This document shows positions 16,320 to 25,102 of a DNA stretch of 35,743 nt, piece after piece. Source of the stretch: Planctomycetia bacterium (GTDB lineage Bacteria; Planctomycetota; MHYJ01; WSZJ01); assembly GCA_020849035.1 (NCBI GenBank), contig JADLHC010000333.1, positions 1-35,743 on the forward strand, given 5' to 3'. The position numbers were made by a program, and so were the translations under genes. How positions within the stretch are numbered: the stretch's first letter is position 1; each line of letters opens with the position of its first letter. The notes beneath the pieces were generated by a model, which saw only the letters and a list, made by a program, of their open reading frames with translations, was not told where the DNA came from and did no database searches.

Positions 16320-17474
16320 ATGCCCCAGCGCCCCGTGGTCCGTCTCCGCGTTCCCGGCACGCGGGGACACCTGTTTTTCTACCGGAAGATGGTCGAGTAC
16401 CCCGGACGGGGGCTCGCCGCGGGGGCGCTCGTGGACGTTGCGGACCGCTCGGGCGCGTTCGCGGGGACGGGGTTCTACAACCCGGAGTCGGAGATCGCCA
16501 TCCGGCTCCTGTCGAACCGCCGCGAGGAGGGGGAAGGTTTCATCGAGGAGCGGCTGCGCGCCGCGGCCGCGATGCGGCAGGACCTGCTCCGTCTCCAGGA
16601 CGTGACCGAGGCCTGGCGGGTCGCCCACGCCGAGGGGGACGGCCTCACCGGGCTCGTCGTCGACCGCTTCGGTCCCGTCGTCGTCGCGCAGCTCTGGTCG
16701 CGCGGATGGTACGAGCGGCGCGAGTCCCTCCGCGCCCTGCTGGGTACGATCATCCCCGGGGCCGTCGTGCGCCTCACGGCGGACGACCGCGCCATGGACA
16801 ACGAGGGGTTCGAGCTGCCGCAGGAGCCGCCGCCCGCGCCCGCCGCGATCACGGAGCACGGCGCCCGTTTCCGCGTCAACTTCGCCACAGGACACAAGAC
16901 CGGCTTCTTCTGCGACCAGCGCGACAATCGCCGCGCCGTCGCCTCGATCGCCCCGGGACGGAAGGTCCTCGACCTCTGCTGCTACACAGGCGGATTCTCG
17001 ATCCACACCGCAAAGGCGGGCGCCGCGAAGGTCGTCGGCGTGGACCTCGACGAGGACGCCCTGGAAACGGCCGCCGCGAACGCGAAGCTGAACCGCCTCA
17101 CGGTCGAGTGGAGGCACGCAGACGTGTTCGACGTCCTGCGCGCCCTTCCACGCCCCTCCGAATTCGACCTCGTCGTCCTGGACCCCGCGAAGCTCGCGCG
17201 GAACCGGCTCGAGCTCGGGAAGGCCCGGCGCGCGTACTTCGACATGAACCGACTTGCCTTCGGCGCCGTCGCGCGCGGCGGCGTCCTCGTGACGTGCTCG
17301 TGCAGCGGGCTGGTGAGCGAAGAGGAGTTCCTGGACATCGTCCGGGAGGCCGCCCGGTCCGCGGATCGCGAGTACCGCGTTTTCCGGATCAGCGGCGCGG
17401 CGCCGGATCACCCGGTGAGCACGCTCTACCCGGAAGGGCGCTACCTGAAAGCCGTCTTCGGCGTCGTCGTCTGA
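16320..17474 (+). CDS. class I rRNA methyltransferase, RlmI family
   Basis: 384 residues from ATG 16320; the frame is open upstream but the family's PUA domain begins at this Met (RPVVRLRVPGTRGHLFFYRKMVE). The N-terminal PUA-like domain is followed by an EEHD-like middle part (WRVAHAEGDGLTGLVVDRFG, typical of RlmI) and the SAM-binding domain with LDLCCYTGGFSIHTAKAGA and VVGVDLDEDAL. The motif IV segment is VVLDPAK, where the family usually has DPPK. The C-terminal motifs CSCSGLVSEEEFLDIV and HPVSTLYPEGRYLK are as in RlmI, which makes m5C in 23S rRNA in E. coli. The exact target base here cannot be read from sequence. It is divergent from lptF. Confidence 0.85.
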   Translation: MPQRPVVRLRVPGTRGHLFFYRKMVEYPGRGLAAGALVDVADRSGAFAGTGFYNPESEIAIRLLSNRREEGEGFIEERLRAAAAMRQDLLRLQDVTEAWRVAHAEGDGLTGLVVDRFGPVVVAQLWSRGWYERRESLRALLGTIIPGAVVRLTADDRAMDNEGFELPQEPPPAPAAITEHGARFRVNFATGHKTGFFCDQRDNRRAVASIAPGRKVLDLCCYTGGFSIHTAKAGAAKVVGVDLDEDALETAAANAKLNRLTVEWRHADVFDVLRALPRPSEFDLVVLDPAKLARNRLELGKARRAYFDMNRLAFGAVARGGVLVTCSCSGLVSEEEFLDIVREAARSADREYRVFRISGAAPDHPVSTLYPEGRYLKAVFGVVV

Positions 17475-17535
17475 ACGTGCCCCGTCGCATGGCCGATTCC
17501 CCGGATTCGTGCGGCCATTTCCCGCCGCCTTCCCT

Positions 17536-17541
17536 TAAGAT
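17536..17541 (+). promoter_or_regulatory. possible -10 box TAAGAT before phosphatase gene
   Basis: TAAGAT (within TTAAGAT) lies 33 bases upstream of the GTG start at 17575. No -35 is visible at the right distance. The remaining leader is pyrimidine-rich, with no Shine-Dalgarno. Confidence 0.25.
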
Positions 17542-17574
17542 GGCCCTTTCTCCGTCGACCCCCCTCACCCTCCC

Positions 17575-18897
17575 GTGACAGGACTCGACTCCAATTCCAA
17601 CGCCGGCCGCGACATCCTGCTTGTGCAGGAGGATCCGGACGTGCGCACCGCCTGGTCCTCGGCGGTCAAGATCGCGGGATTCACCCCGCACGTGCTGGAG
17701 TCCGTCGAGGGCCTGTTCGAGGCCCTTCTCGACGAGCGCGCGTGGCGCGGCGTGGTGGTCGATCTGGGGTTCCGGGGGGCGGACGCCATGGCGTTCCTCG
17801 ACAACCTCACGGCGATGGGCCACACGATGCCCGTCGTCGTAACGGCCTGGGAAGAGGGCGTGGCGACATCGAAGCACGCCCGGGCCTATCCCGCCTTCCG
17901 GTTCCATCCGGCGCCGCTTCAGCCGCGCGAGCTCGTCACCGCGATCCGGCAGTTCCCGGCGCCGCAGATCCAGAAGCCGAAGAACATGTCGGACTCGCAG
18001 GTGATCCGGATCCACCACCAGCGGGAAGGGATCCTGAAGAAGGAGACGAACCGGGACAAGGGCACGCTGCTGCCGCAGGCGGCTGCGGAGCGGGCGGAGC
18101 GGGAGAAGGCGGAAGCGGAGGCCGCGCGGGCGCCGGTTCGCGACGAGAAGATGGAGCGCGAGATGGAGAGGGCGCGGGAGATCCAGGCGCGCCTGCTGCC
18201 CGAGTCGATCCCGCATCCGGACGGGTTCGAGATTGCGGCGCAGTACATCCCGGCCGAGCACGTGGGCGGCGACTATTACGACGTGATCCAGCTGCCCGAC
18301 GGGCGCGTGGCGATGCTCGTCGCGGACGTTTCCGGCAAGGGGATCAGCGCCGCCATGGTCATGGTCATGGCCCGCACCGTCTTCCACGCCGTCGCGCCGT
18401 TCGCGCCGAATGCCCGGCAACTGGTCGTGCAGGCGGCCGCCAGCATCGCCCGCGACCTCCCGGGCGGCATCTTCCTGTCCCTCGCGTGCGGCGTCCTCGA
18501 CCCCGCCTCGGGCGAGATCTCGGTCGTCAACGCCGGGCACATGCCGCCCAAGCACTGGACCATCCTGGAGTCCAAGCCCGTCGTCTGCGACCTCGACGTG
18601 TCCGGGGGAGCGATCGGACTGGTGAAGGGCGCGCTGTTCGAGAGGACGCTGAAGGACATCACGATCACCCTGCAGCCCGACGAGCAGCTCGTCTTCTACA
18701 CGGACGGCGTCAACGAGGCGATGAACGAGGCGAACGAGGAATTCGGCGACAAGAGCCTGCATCTTTCGGTGAAGAAGAACGGGGGATCGACGGCCGAGGA
18801 GATGGCGCAAGGGATCCTCGACGCCGTGCTGTACCACCGCGGCGACGCGCCGGCTTCCGACGACATCACGATCCTGGTGGTGCGGCGGATCTGGTGA
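17575..18897 (+). CDS. SpoIIE-type Ser/Thr phosphatase with N-terminal receiver-like domain
   Basis: 440 residues from GTG 17575. Residues about 12-130 form a CheY-like receiver fold (DILLVQEDPDVRTAWSSAVKIAGF, VVVDLG with phospho-acceptor-like D63, VVVTAW). The conserved Lys near the end (usually KP) is replaced by His-Pro-Ala-Pro, so phosphorylation-dependent switching may be altered. A charged coiled-coil linker (about 155-200, AAERAEREKAEAEAA) leads to the PP2C-like SpoIIE domain: REIQARLLPESIP, GGDYYDV, LVADVSGKGISAAMVM, FYTDGVNEA, and the C-terminal DDITILVV with metal-binding Asp. Such RsbU-like proteins dephosphorylate anti-anti-sigma factors, but no RsbV/RsbW-like genes are present here. 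It runs convergent to the S9 peptidase gene. Confidence 0.88.
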   Translation: MTGLDSNSNAGRDILLVQEDPDVRTAWSSAVKIAGFTPHVLESVEGLFEALLDERAWRGVVVDLGFRGADAMAFLDNLTAMGHTMPVVVTAWEEGVATSKHARAYPAFRFHPAPLQPRELVTAIRQFPAPQIQKPKNMSDSQVIRIHHQREGILKKETNRDKGTLLPQAAAERAEREKAEAEAARAPVRDEKMEREMERAREIQARLLPESIPHPDGFEIAAQYIPAEHVGGDYYDVIQLPDGRVAMLVADVSGKGISAAMVMVMARTVFHAVAPFAPNARQLVVQAAASIARDLPGGIFLSLACGVLDPASGEISVVNAGHMPPKHWTILESKPVVCDLDVSGGAIGLVKGALFERTLKDITITLQPDEQLVFYTDGVNEAMNEANEEFGDKSLHLSVKKNGGSTAEEMAQGILDAVLYHRGDAPASDDITILVVRRIW

Positions 18898-18899
18898 TC

Positions 18900-18912
18900 C
18901 CGCGCGACGCGG
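18900..18912. terminator. weak hairpin between convergent genes
   Basis: CCGCG pairs with CGCGG around a CGA loop in the 24-base gap between two convergent stops. There is no adjacent T tract; TATTTCTT lies ten bases further on. It may act as a bidirectional terminator, but a 5-bp GC stem is easily found by chance here. Confidence 0.22.
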
Positions 18913-18921
18913 CGCTCCCGC

Positions 18922-20943
18922 CTATTTCTTCAGCCAGCGCTTGAACCAGTCCGCAATGCGCTCCAGCCGGTCGACGCGCCGGTCCGGCCGCCCGCCGCGC
19001 GACATCCCGTGCGGCTCCTGCGGGTAGCGGACGAATTCGCACGGGACCTTCTTCCATTTCAGCGCCGCCCAGAGCTGCTCCGCCTGTTCGACGGGACAGC
19101 GGTGATCCTCCTCCTGGTGCTCGATGAGGAGGGGCGTCTTCATCCGGTGGAGAGACGCCAGCGGCGACATCGCGAGGTACTTCCGCGGGTTCGCCCAGGC
19201 GCTCTCGTCGCCGTAGTAGCCCCGGGGCCAGGCGTATCCGAAGTCGCTGGAGCCGACGAAGGAGAGGAAATTGGAGATGGAGCGGGAGGTGACGCCTGCG
19301 GCGAACCTGTCGGTGTGACCGACGATCCAGTTGACCATGAAACCGCCGTAGGAGCCGCCCGCGCAGCCGAGGCGGCGCCGGTCGAGGCGCGGCTCGAGGC
19401 GGAGGCACTCGTCGGTGAAGGCCATGAGGTCGTCGTAGTCGAGCGTTCCCCAGTTCCCGGCGCAGTCGGCGAGGTGCCGCTCGGAATAGCCGGTCGAGCA
19501 CCGCGGGTTGCAGTACAGGACGGCGAACCCGCGGGCGGCGAGCACCTGGAACTCGTGGATGAACACCTTGGAGTACTGCGTTGCGGGGCCGCCGTGGATG
19601 TAGAGGACCGCCGGACATTTCTGCTTCGGCTTCAGCCCGGGCGGGAGGAGGATCCAGCCCTGGGTCTCGTGTCCGGCCCGCGTCCGCGACCAGACCTCGC
19701 GGGGAAGCGCGATCCGCCGGGAGCGCGTCCAGGCGGAGTTGAAAGAAGTCAGCGTGCGCGGCGCGCCGACGACGCCGAAGAACGGGTCCACGCGGACCTC
19801 GCCGGGCGTGCGCGTGTCGGAGAACGCCGAGACGACGCGACGGTTCTTCCAGTCGACGTCCCAGTCGATCGGAACGCCGGCTTCCTGGAGCACGGGCTCG
19901 GGGCGCCGCCGCCGGATGTCGACCTTCCAGATCTCCGCCGAGCCTTCGCTGACCAGCACGAACGCCACTTCGCGCGAGTCGGGCGACCAAGACGGCCGCG
20001 GCGTCGGCGGGATGCCGAAGGTGTCGCTGATCGCGCTGTTCGAGATCGAACGGTCCAGCCCCCGCGAGAGCAGCACCGGCCTGCCCCCGCCCGAGGGAAT
20101 CAGCCAGAGCTTCGTGTGAACCGAGTTCCACCGCGCGTCCGGGTCCGGCTGGCCGAGAAACGCGATCCACCGCCCGTCCGGGCTCACGCTGATGTTCGAG
20201 GCCCCGCCCGCGAACTTGCGGATCTTCGTGGGCCGCCCCCCGCCGGCCGGAATCTTCCAGATGTCGTTCCGGTCCAGGTCCCGCTCCGGGTCCTCCGAGC
20301 GGTTCGAAACGAAGTAGATCGACTTCCCGTCCGGCGCCCAGCACACGTCCCCCTCCGAGTACTTCTCGTCCCGGAGAAGCTGCCGGCCCTTCCCGCTCGA
20401 GGCGGACACCACCCAGAGGTGCGCCCTCCCGGCCGGGAGGAAACCCGCGCCGTCCAGCTTGTAGAACAGCCGCGACACCTCGCGCACACGCGGCGCCTCG
20501 TGTCCCGGCTCGCCGCGCTTCTTCATCTCCTCCCGCCGCTTCGCCTCCTCGTCCTGCGGCGTGAACACGACCGCAAGCCGGTGGCCGTCCGGGGACCACT
20601 CGAACTCGGAGATCGATCCGCCCAGCCTCGTGAGCTGCCGCGCTTCGCCGCCATCGGCCGGGATCAGCCAGATTTCCGATTTCCCGCTGCGGGCGGACAG
20701 GAAGGCGATCGTCCGGCCGTCCGGCGACCATTTCGGCGAGGACTCCCCGGTCTTCCCGTGGGTGAACTGGAACGGCTTCCGCGCGCCCGAGACGTCGCAC
20801 ATCCAGAGGTGCGAGACGTTGCGGAGCTGCTCGCGGTCGGGGCGGCTGAGCGCGGCGACGGCGCGCGAGCCGTCGGGGGAGAGGCGGCAGGAGGAAGGGA
20901 CCGAGAAGCGGTAGAGGTCCTGGATGCGGACGCTGCTGGGCAT
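18922..20943 (-). CDS. S9 family prolyl oligopeptidase-like peptidase
   Basis: 673 residues from ATG 20943 (MPSSVRIQDLYRFSVPSSCRLSPDG). An upstream ATG at 21045 in the same frame adds a basic, unlike-family tail. The first two thirds form a WD/TolB-like beta-propeller with repeated SPDG motifs (LSPDGSRAVAAL, WSPDGRTIAFLSARSG, WSPDGHRLAVVF, VSPDGRWIAFLG). The C-terminal alpha/beta-hydrolase domain carries the catalytic triad: S531 in GGSYGG, D613 in EEDHRCP and H645 in PHGMSR. These enzymes cleave short peptides; acylaminoacyl peptidases are the closest subgroup by motif. No signal peptide is evident, so it is probably cytoplasmic. On the minus strand a TATCCT lies about 39 bases before the start (complement of 20983-20988). 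It is divergent from the ketosynthase cassette, separated by 171 bases. Confidence 0.9.
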   Translation of the reverse strand: MPSSVRIQDLYRFSVPSSCRLSPDGSRAVAALSRPDREQLRNVSHLWMCDVSGARKPFQFTHGKTGESSPKWSPDGRTIAFLSARSGKSEIWLIPADGGEARQLTRLGGSISEFEWSPDGHRLAVVFTPQDEEAKRREEMKKRGEPGHEAPRVREVSRLFYKLDGAGFLPAGRAHLWVVSASSGKGRQLLRDEKYSEGDVCWAPDGKSIYFVSNRSEDPERDLDRNDIWKIPAGGGRPTKIRKFAGGASNISVSPDGRWIAFLGQPDPDARWNSVHTKLWLIPSGGGRPVLLSRGLDRSISNSAISDTFGIPPTPRPSWSPDSREVAFVLVSEGSAEIWKVDIRRRRPEPVLQEAGVPIDWDVDWKNRRVVSAFSDTRTPGEVRVDPFFGVVGAPRTLTSFNSAWTRSRRIALPREVWSRTRAGHETQGWILLPPGLKPKQKCPAVLYIHGGPATQYSKVFIHEFQVLAARGFAVLYCNPRCSTGYSERHLADCAGNWGTLDYDDLMAFTDECLRLEPRLDRRRLGCAGGSYGGFMVNWIVGHTDRFAAGVTSRSISNFLSFVGSSDFGYAWPRGYYGDESAWANPRKYLAMSPLASLHRMKTPLLIEHQEEDHRCPVEQAEQLWAALKWKKVPCEFVRYPQEPHGMSRGGRPDRRVDRLERIADWFKRWLKK

Positions 20944-21114
20944 GGTGGGATTCCGAAAGGGGGGGCCGGCGGGAAGGCGCGCAGGATAGCGGAAAAGAGG
21001 CGACCGGGCTCGCTTGCGCGCTTTCACCGAGTATTCATCTGCCATTCAGCGGACGAACAGGTCCATCTCTGACAATTGGCCCCGTAACCAGAAGCTACCG
21101 GAGAGGAACACATC
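20944..21114. promoter_or_regulatory. 171-base divergent intergenic region
   Basis: This region separates the S9 peptidase (minus) from the ketosynthase cassette (plus) and is less GC-rich than its surroundings between 21030 and 21100. A strong Shine-Dalgarno GAGAGGAA (21101-21108) precedes ATG 21115 with six bases of spacing, unlike the leaderless-type starts elsewhere. CTGACA at 21069-21074 could be a -35, but no convincing -10 follows at 16-18 bases. On the minus strand TATCCT (20983-20988) is a possible -10 for the peptidase. Confidence 0.5.
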
Positions 21115-22380
21115 ATGAAGCGCAGAGTCGTCGTCACGGGGGTCGGCTCGATCTCGCCTTACGGGGAGGGTGCGGAAACCTACTGGCAGGGACTCCGGTC
21201 AGGCCGTTCGGCTGTCGGGCCCATCACCCTGTTCGACGCCTCGAACGCTTCTTCGCGCGTCGCCGCCGAGGTCAGGGACTGGACGCCGTCGCGCCACGTT
21301 CCCGAGAAGGAGCTGCGCCGCCTCCCGCGGGTCGCCATCATGTCGATCGGCGCGGCCCGCGAGGCGCTCCAGGACGCCGGCATCGACCCGCGCTCGCTGA
21401 CCGTGGACGAGCTCCGCCGGGTCGCGTGCATCCTGGGGACGTCCTCGGGGGGCATCGAGTTCGCGGAGGAGCAGTACCGCCTGTGGTTCACGGGCGAGAA
21501 GGAGGCCCGCTGCTACCCGTTCGCCGTGTCCAGCGCATTCGTCGGGATGCTCTCGAGCGAGGTCTCCATCGCGTTCGGGCTGCGCGGCATGAGCCAGGTC
21601 GTCTCCACGGGCTGCACCAGCACGACCGACGCGATCGGGCACGCGCTGCGCCAGATCCAGCACGGGTATGCCGACACCGCCGTCACCGGGGGTGCCGACT
21701 GCTGCATCACGCCGGGGATCGTGGAGTGCTACGGGGCGATGAAGTGCGTCTCGACCCACTACAACGAGATGCCCAAGAAGGCGTCGCGGCCGTTCAACCG
21801 GGACCGGGACGGGTTCGTGATCGGCGAGGGGGCCTGGATGTTCGTGCTCGAGGAGAGGGAGAAGGCCCTTCGCCGCGGGGCCCGGATCTACGCCGAGGTG
21901 ATCGGGTACGGGGCGACGTGCGACGCGTTCCACCGGGTGCAGATCATGCCGAACGGCGAGGAGTCGGCCCGGGCGATGGTGCTGGCCCTGGAGGACGCGG
22001 AGATCGGGCCGGACCGGATCCAGTACATCAACCTCCACGGGACGTCGACGCCGCTGAACGACAAGACGGAGACGGCGGCGATCAAGCTGGCGTTCGACAA
22101 GCTGGCCTACAACGTGGCGACGAGCGCGACCAAGTCGCTCATCGGCCACCCGCAGGGCGCGAGCGGCGGGGCGGGGCTCCTGGCAACCCTCATGAGCGTT
22201 CGCGACTCCTTCCTCCACCCGACCATCAACTACGAGAATCCGGACCCCGAGTGCGACCTCGACTACGTTCCCAACGAAGGCCGCGTCATGGCCGTGGACT
22301 ACGCCGTCTGCAACACCATCGCGTTCGGGTCCAAGAACTCCGCCCTGGTCGTCGCCCGCCACGAGGAGAACGCGCGGTGA
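21115..22380 (+). CDS. beta-ketoacyl-ACP synthase, FabF/KAS II-like
   Basis: 421 residues, close to FabF length. It begins RRVVVTGVGSISPYGEGAETYW, and the condensing-enzyme active site is complete: C167 in STGCTST, H308 in LHGTSTPLND, and K340 with H345 in TKSLIGHPQGASGG, near the E. coli FabF positions C163, H303, K335 and H340. It should condense malonyl-ACP with an acyl primer. The gene is not beside fabD, fabG or acpP. It is instead the first gene of a coupled cassette with a radical SAM and an FAD enzyme, so it more likely serves a specialised lipid or polyketide-like product than bulk fatty acid synthesis. No chain-length-factor partner or ACP is seen. A strong Shine-Dalgarno lies six bases before the ATG. 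Confidence 0.9.
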   Translation: MKRRVVVTGVGSISPYGEGAETYWQGLRSGRSAVGPITLFDASNASSRVAAEVRDWTPSRHVPEKELRRLPRVAIMSIGAAREALQDAGIDPRSLTVDELRRVACILGTSSGGIEFAEEQYRLWFTGEKEARCYPFAVSSAFVGMLSSEVSIAFGLRGMSQVVSTGCTSTTDAIGHALRQIQHGYADTAVTGGADCCITPGIVECYGAMKCVSTHYNEMPKKASRPFNRDRDGFVIGEGAWMFVLEEREKALRRGARIYAEVIGYGATCDAFHRVQIMPNGEESARAMVLALEDAEIGPDRIQYINLHGTSTPLNDKTETAAIKLAFDKLAYNVATSATKSLIGHPQGASGGAGLLATLMSVRDSFLHPTINYENPDPECDLDYVPNEGRVMAVDYAVCNTIAFGSKNSALVVARHEENAR

Positions 22381-23795
22381 AAGTCCTCCTGCTCTCCGCC
22401 AACCGGGAGAAGGTGCCGTACCCCGTCCTTCCGATCGGCCTCTGCTTCGTCGCCGAGGCCCTGGAAAGGGCCGGCCACCAGGTCCGCATCGAGGACCTCT
22501 GCTTCGCCCGCGACCCGCGGAAGGCCGTCGCCCGCGCCGTCGCCGGGTTCCAGCCCGGCATGGTCGGCGTCGGCATCCGCAACATGGACAACTGCGATTA
22601 CTACGTCCCCAAGAACTTCGTCCCCGACGCCGCCCGGATCGTCGCCGACATCCGCGCCGTCACCTCCGCGCCCGTGGTGATCGGGGGAAGCGCCGTCAGC
22701 GTCCTTCCCGGGCCGATGATGGAGCGCATCCGTCCCGATTACGCGGTCGTCGGCGACGGCGAACGCGCCGCCGTCGCGCTCGCCGCCGCCCTCGATGCCG
22801 GCCGCGACCCGTCCGGCCTCCCCGGCATCGCCTCCTTCCAGGACGGCGTGCCGCGCATCAACCACCAGGACCGCGTCCCCTCGCTCGACGTCAATACGCC
22901 GCCGCGCATCTACCGCTGGGTCGACACCCGCCGCTACATGAGCTTCGAGGGCGTCTACCCCCTCCAGTCCAAGCGCGGCTGCTCGCTCAAGTGCATCTAC
23001 TGCACCTACACCAACATCGAGGGGTCGTCCTTCCGCTTCAAGAACGGCGAGGAGATGGCCTCCGAGATCGAGGACGTGATCACGCACTCGGGGATCCGCG
23101 ACTTCGAGTTCGTCGACAGCACGTTTAACGTCCCCGAGAAGCACGCGATGGACATCTGCGACTCCGTCATCCGGCGCGGCCTCCGGGCCCGTTTCATCGG
23201 AAGCGGCCTGAACCCGGTTGCGGTGAGCGAGGCCCTGCTGGTCCGCATGAAGGAAGCGGGATTCCGCTCCCTGATCTGCACGGCGGAGAGCGCGAGCGAC
23301 CCGGTGCTCTCGAACCTGCGCAAGGGATTCACCCGCGCCGACGTGGAGAACGTTGCGCGGCTGACCTCGAAGGTCGGGCTGCGCACGCTCTGGATCTTCC
23401 TTGTGGGCGGACCGGGGGAGAACCGCGACACGGTCCTGGAAACCCTGGACTTCATCCACAAGTGCGCCGGGCCGGGGGACGTGGCTTTCATCACGAACGG
23501 GGTCCGAATCTACCCGCACACGGCGCTGGCCGCCCAGGCGCTCTCCGAGGGGGTCATCCGCACGCACGAGGAGCTGATCGACCCGAAGTTCTACTTCTCG
23601 CCGGGCCTCGACCGTGACTGGCTCCGCGAGACGATGATCGAGCACGCCCGCCAGGACCCCCGCATCATGACGAGCGAGCGCAGCCAGCATCCGCTTATCC
23701 CCTACGGCCTGAGACTCCTCTCGATGATCGGCGTCCAGAAGCCGTTCTGGCGCTTCGCCCCGACCTTCAACCGGCTGATGAGGCTCGTCTCGTGA
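22377..23795 (+). CDS. cobalamin-binding-type radical SAM protein
   Basis: 472 residues starting at GTG 22377, overlapping the ketosynthase stop by four bases (GTGA). The N-terminal about 140 residues have the B12-binding Rossmann pattern: KVLLLSANREKVPYPVLPIGLCFVAEALERAGHQV, VVIGGSAVS, YAVVGDGE. I do not see the DxHxxG cobalamin-ligand motif, as is common in this class. The radical SAM core has CxxxCxxC at C202, C206 and C209 (KRGCSLKCIYCTY), which binds the 4Fe-4S cluster, then FEFVDSTFNV, AESASD and VGGPGENRDT. Class members do methylations, ring rearrangements and other radical chemistry; the reaction cannot be deduced. It probably modifies the product of the ketosynthase or of a shared lipid substrate. 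Confidence 0.88.
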   Translation: MKVLLLSANREKVPYPVLPIGLCFVAEALERAGHQVRIEDLCFARDPRKAVARAVAGFQPGMVGVGIRNMDNCDYYVPKNFVPDAARIVADIRAVTSAPVVIGGSAVSVLPGPMMERIRPDYAVVGDGERAAVALAAALDAGRDPSGLPGIASFQDGVPRINHQDRVPSLDVNTPPRIYRWVDTRRYMSFEGVYPLQSKRGCSLKCIYCTYTNIEGSSFRFKNGEEMASEIEDVITHSGIRDFEFVDSTFNVPEKHAMDICDSVIRRGLRARFIGSGLNPVAVSEALLVRMKEAGFRSLICTAESASDPVLSNLRKGFTRADVENVARLTSKVGLRTLWIFLVGGPGENRDTVLETLDFIHKCAGPGDVAFITNGVRIYPHTALAAQALSEGVIRTHEELIDPKFYFSPGLDRDWLRETMIEHARQDPRIMTSERSQHPLIPYGLRLLSMIGVQKPFWRFAPTFNRLMRLVS

Positions 23796-25102
23796 CCCGC
23801 GACTTCGACGTCATCATCGTCGGCGCGGGCCCCGCGGGCTCCGCGCTGGCCGGGTTCCTCGGCCGCGCGGGCGTCCGCGTCCTCGTCGTCGACCGGGCGC
23901 GCTTCCCGCGCCAGAAGCTCTGCGGCGAGTACATGAGCCCCGGGGCGCTGGCGACGCTGGAGCGGCTGGGGGTGCTGGCGCAGGTCGAGGCTCACCCGCA
24001 CCGCAAGCTGGTGGGGCACGAGATCTGCTCCTACGAGGGCGTCATGATGCGCGGCCGGTACATCCCGGTGGGGCCGCACAGTCCCCCGCGCCCCTACGGC
24101 CTGGCCATCCGCCGCACGTTCTTCGACCACACCCTCCTGCGCCACGCGGCCTCGTTCCCGTCCGTCACCGTCATCGAGGGCTTCCGCGTCGACGGCCTGG
24201 TCCGCGAAGGCGGCGAGGTCTGCGGCATCCGGGGCACGGGGCCGGACGGGGAGCGCTCCTGGACCGCGCGCCTCGTCGCCGGCTGCGACGGCACCGCTTC
24301 CGTCGTCGCACGCGAACTCGGGCTCACCCGGCTGGACAACCGGCTGCGCAAGGTCGCCCTCGTCGGCTACTGGCGCGGCATGGAGGCCGGGAGCTTCGGC
24401 GAAATCCACCTCGGCAACCCCGGGTACTTCGCCCTGGCCCCCGTCGACTCCACGACCGTCAACATCAACTTCGTGGTGGACGGGGAAGCGGTGAAGTCCG
24501 CCCATGGCGAGCTGGACTCGTTCTACGACACGCATCTCCTGCGGAACCTGCGCCTCGCGGGGCGGCTGAGGAACGCTGTCCGCACCGGGCCGGTCCTGGC
24601 CACGGGCCCCATTGCGCGGCGGAACGTCGGCTGCATCGCTCCGGGCGCCGTCCTGTGCGGGGACGCGGCGGAGTTCGTCGATCCCGTCACGGGGGAGGGG
24701 ATCTTCATCGCCCTCCGCAGCGGCGAGGTCGTCGCCGGGCTCGTCCTGGAGGCGCTCCGTTCCCCGGGGCAGACGATTCACCTCCGGGACTGGCCTGCCC
24801 GCCGCGACGCGGAATTCGGCGAGCGCCTCCGGTCCTGCTGGCGCGTCCAGTCCTACCTGCCGCGCCGCTGGGCCGTCAACGCCATCCTCCGCCGCCTCGC
24901 CGCACGGCCGGACCTCGCCGACCGCGCCATCTCCGTCTCCGGCGACTACGTCCCCGCCGAGGCCGTCTTCAACCTCAAGTTCGTCCTGTCGTTCCTGAAC
25001 CCCTTCGTGCGCACGGCCTCCGCTTCCGGCGGCGGCCCCCCGGAGCCCCCCGAGGGCGCGCCCGTCGAAGCGTTAGAATGCGGGGCGGAAGGGAGGCGGT
25101 GA
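23792..25102 (+). CDS. FAD-dependent oxidoreductase, geranylgeranyl reductase-like
   Basis: 436 residues from GTG 23792, again overlapping the preceding stop as GTGA. The N-terminal FAD fold has GAGPAG (11-16), then VVDRARFPRQKLCGEYMSPGA with C44. That motif is typical of flavoenzymes of the geranylgeranyl reductase/tryptophan-halogenase/PHBH superfamily, including ones found beside polyketide synthases. The second FAD motif is LCGDAAEFVDPVTGEG with D291. The Lys-x-Cys-Gly-Glu stretch and the GEGI ending favour reductase or dehydrogenase activity on a hydrophobic chain rather than halogenation; the halogenase WxWxIP motif is absent. The C-terminal part (about 340-430) has amphipathic helices possibly for membrane association. 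It acts in the same cassette as the ketosynthase and the radical SAM enzyme. Confidence 0.87.
   Translation: MTRDFDVIIVGAGPAGSALAGFLGRAGVRVLVVDRARFPRQKLCGEYMSPGALATLERLGVLAQVEAHPHRKLVGHEICSYEGVMMRGRYIPVGPHSPPRPYGLAIRRTFFDHTLLRHAASFPSVTVIEGFRVDGLVREGGEVCGIRGTGPDGERSWTARLVAGCDGTASVVARELGLTRLDNRLRKVALVGYWRGMEAGSFGEIHLGNPGYFALAPVDSTTVNINFVVDGEAVKSAHGELDSFYDTHLLRNLRLAGRLRNAVRTGPVLATGPIARRNVGCIAPGAVLCGDAAEFVDPVTGEGIFIALRSGEVVAGLVLEALRSPGQTIHLRDWPARRDAEFGERLRSCWRVQSYLPRRWAVNAILRRLAARPDLADRAISVSGDYVPAEAVFNLKFVLSFLNPFVRTASASGGGPPEPPEGAPVEALECGAEGRR

Noticed and set aside
16250-16360. Longer lptF start at 16291 or 16360
   Set aside because: It would overlap the divergent promoter or the methyltransferase start. 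LptF similarity begins at MILTRYVFGE.
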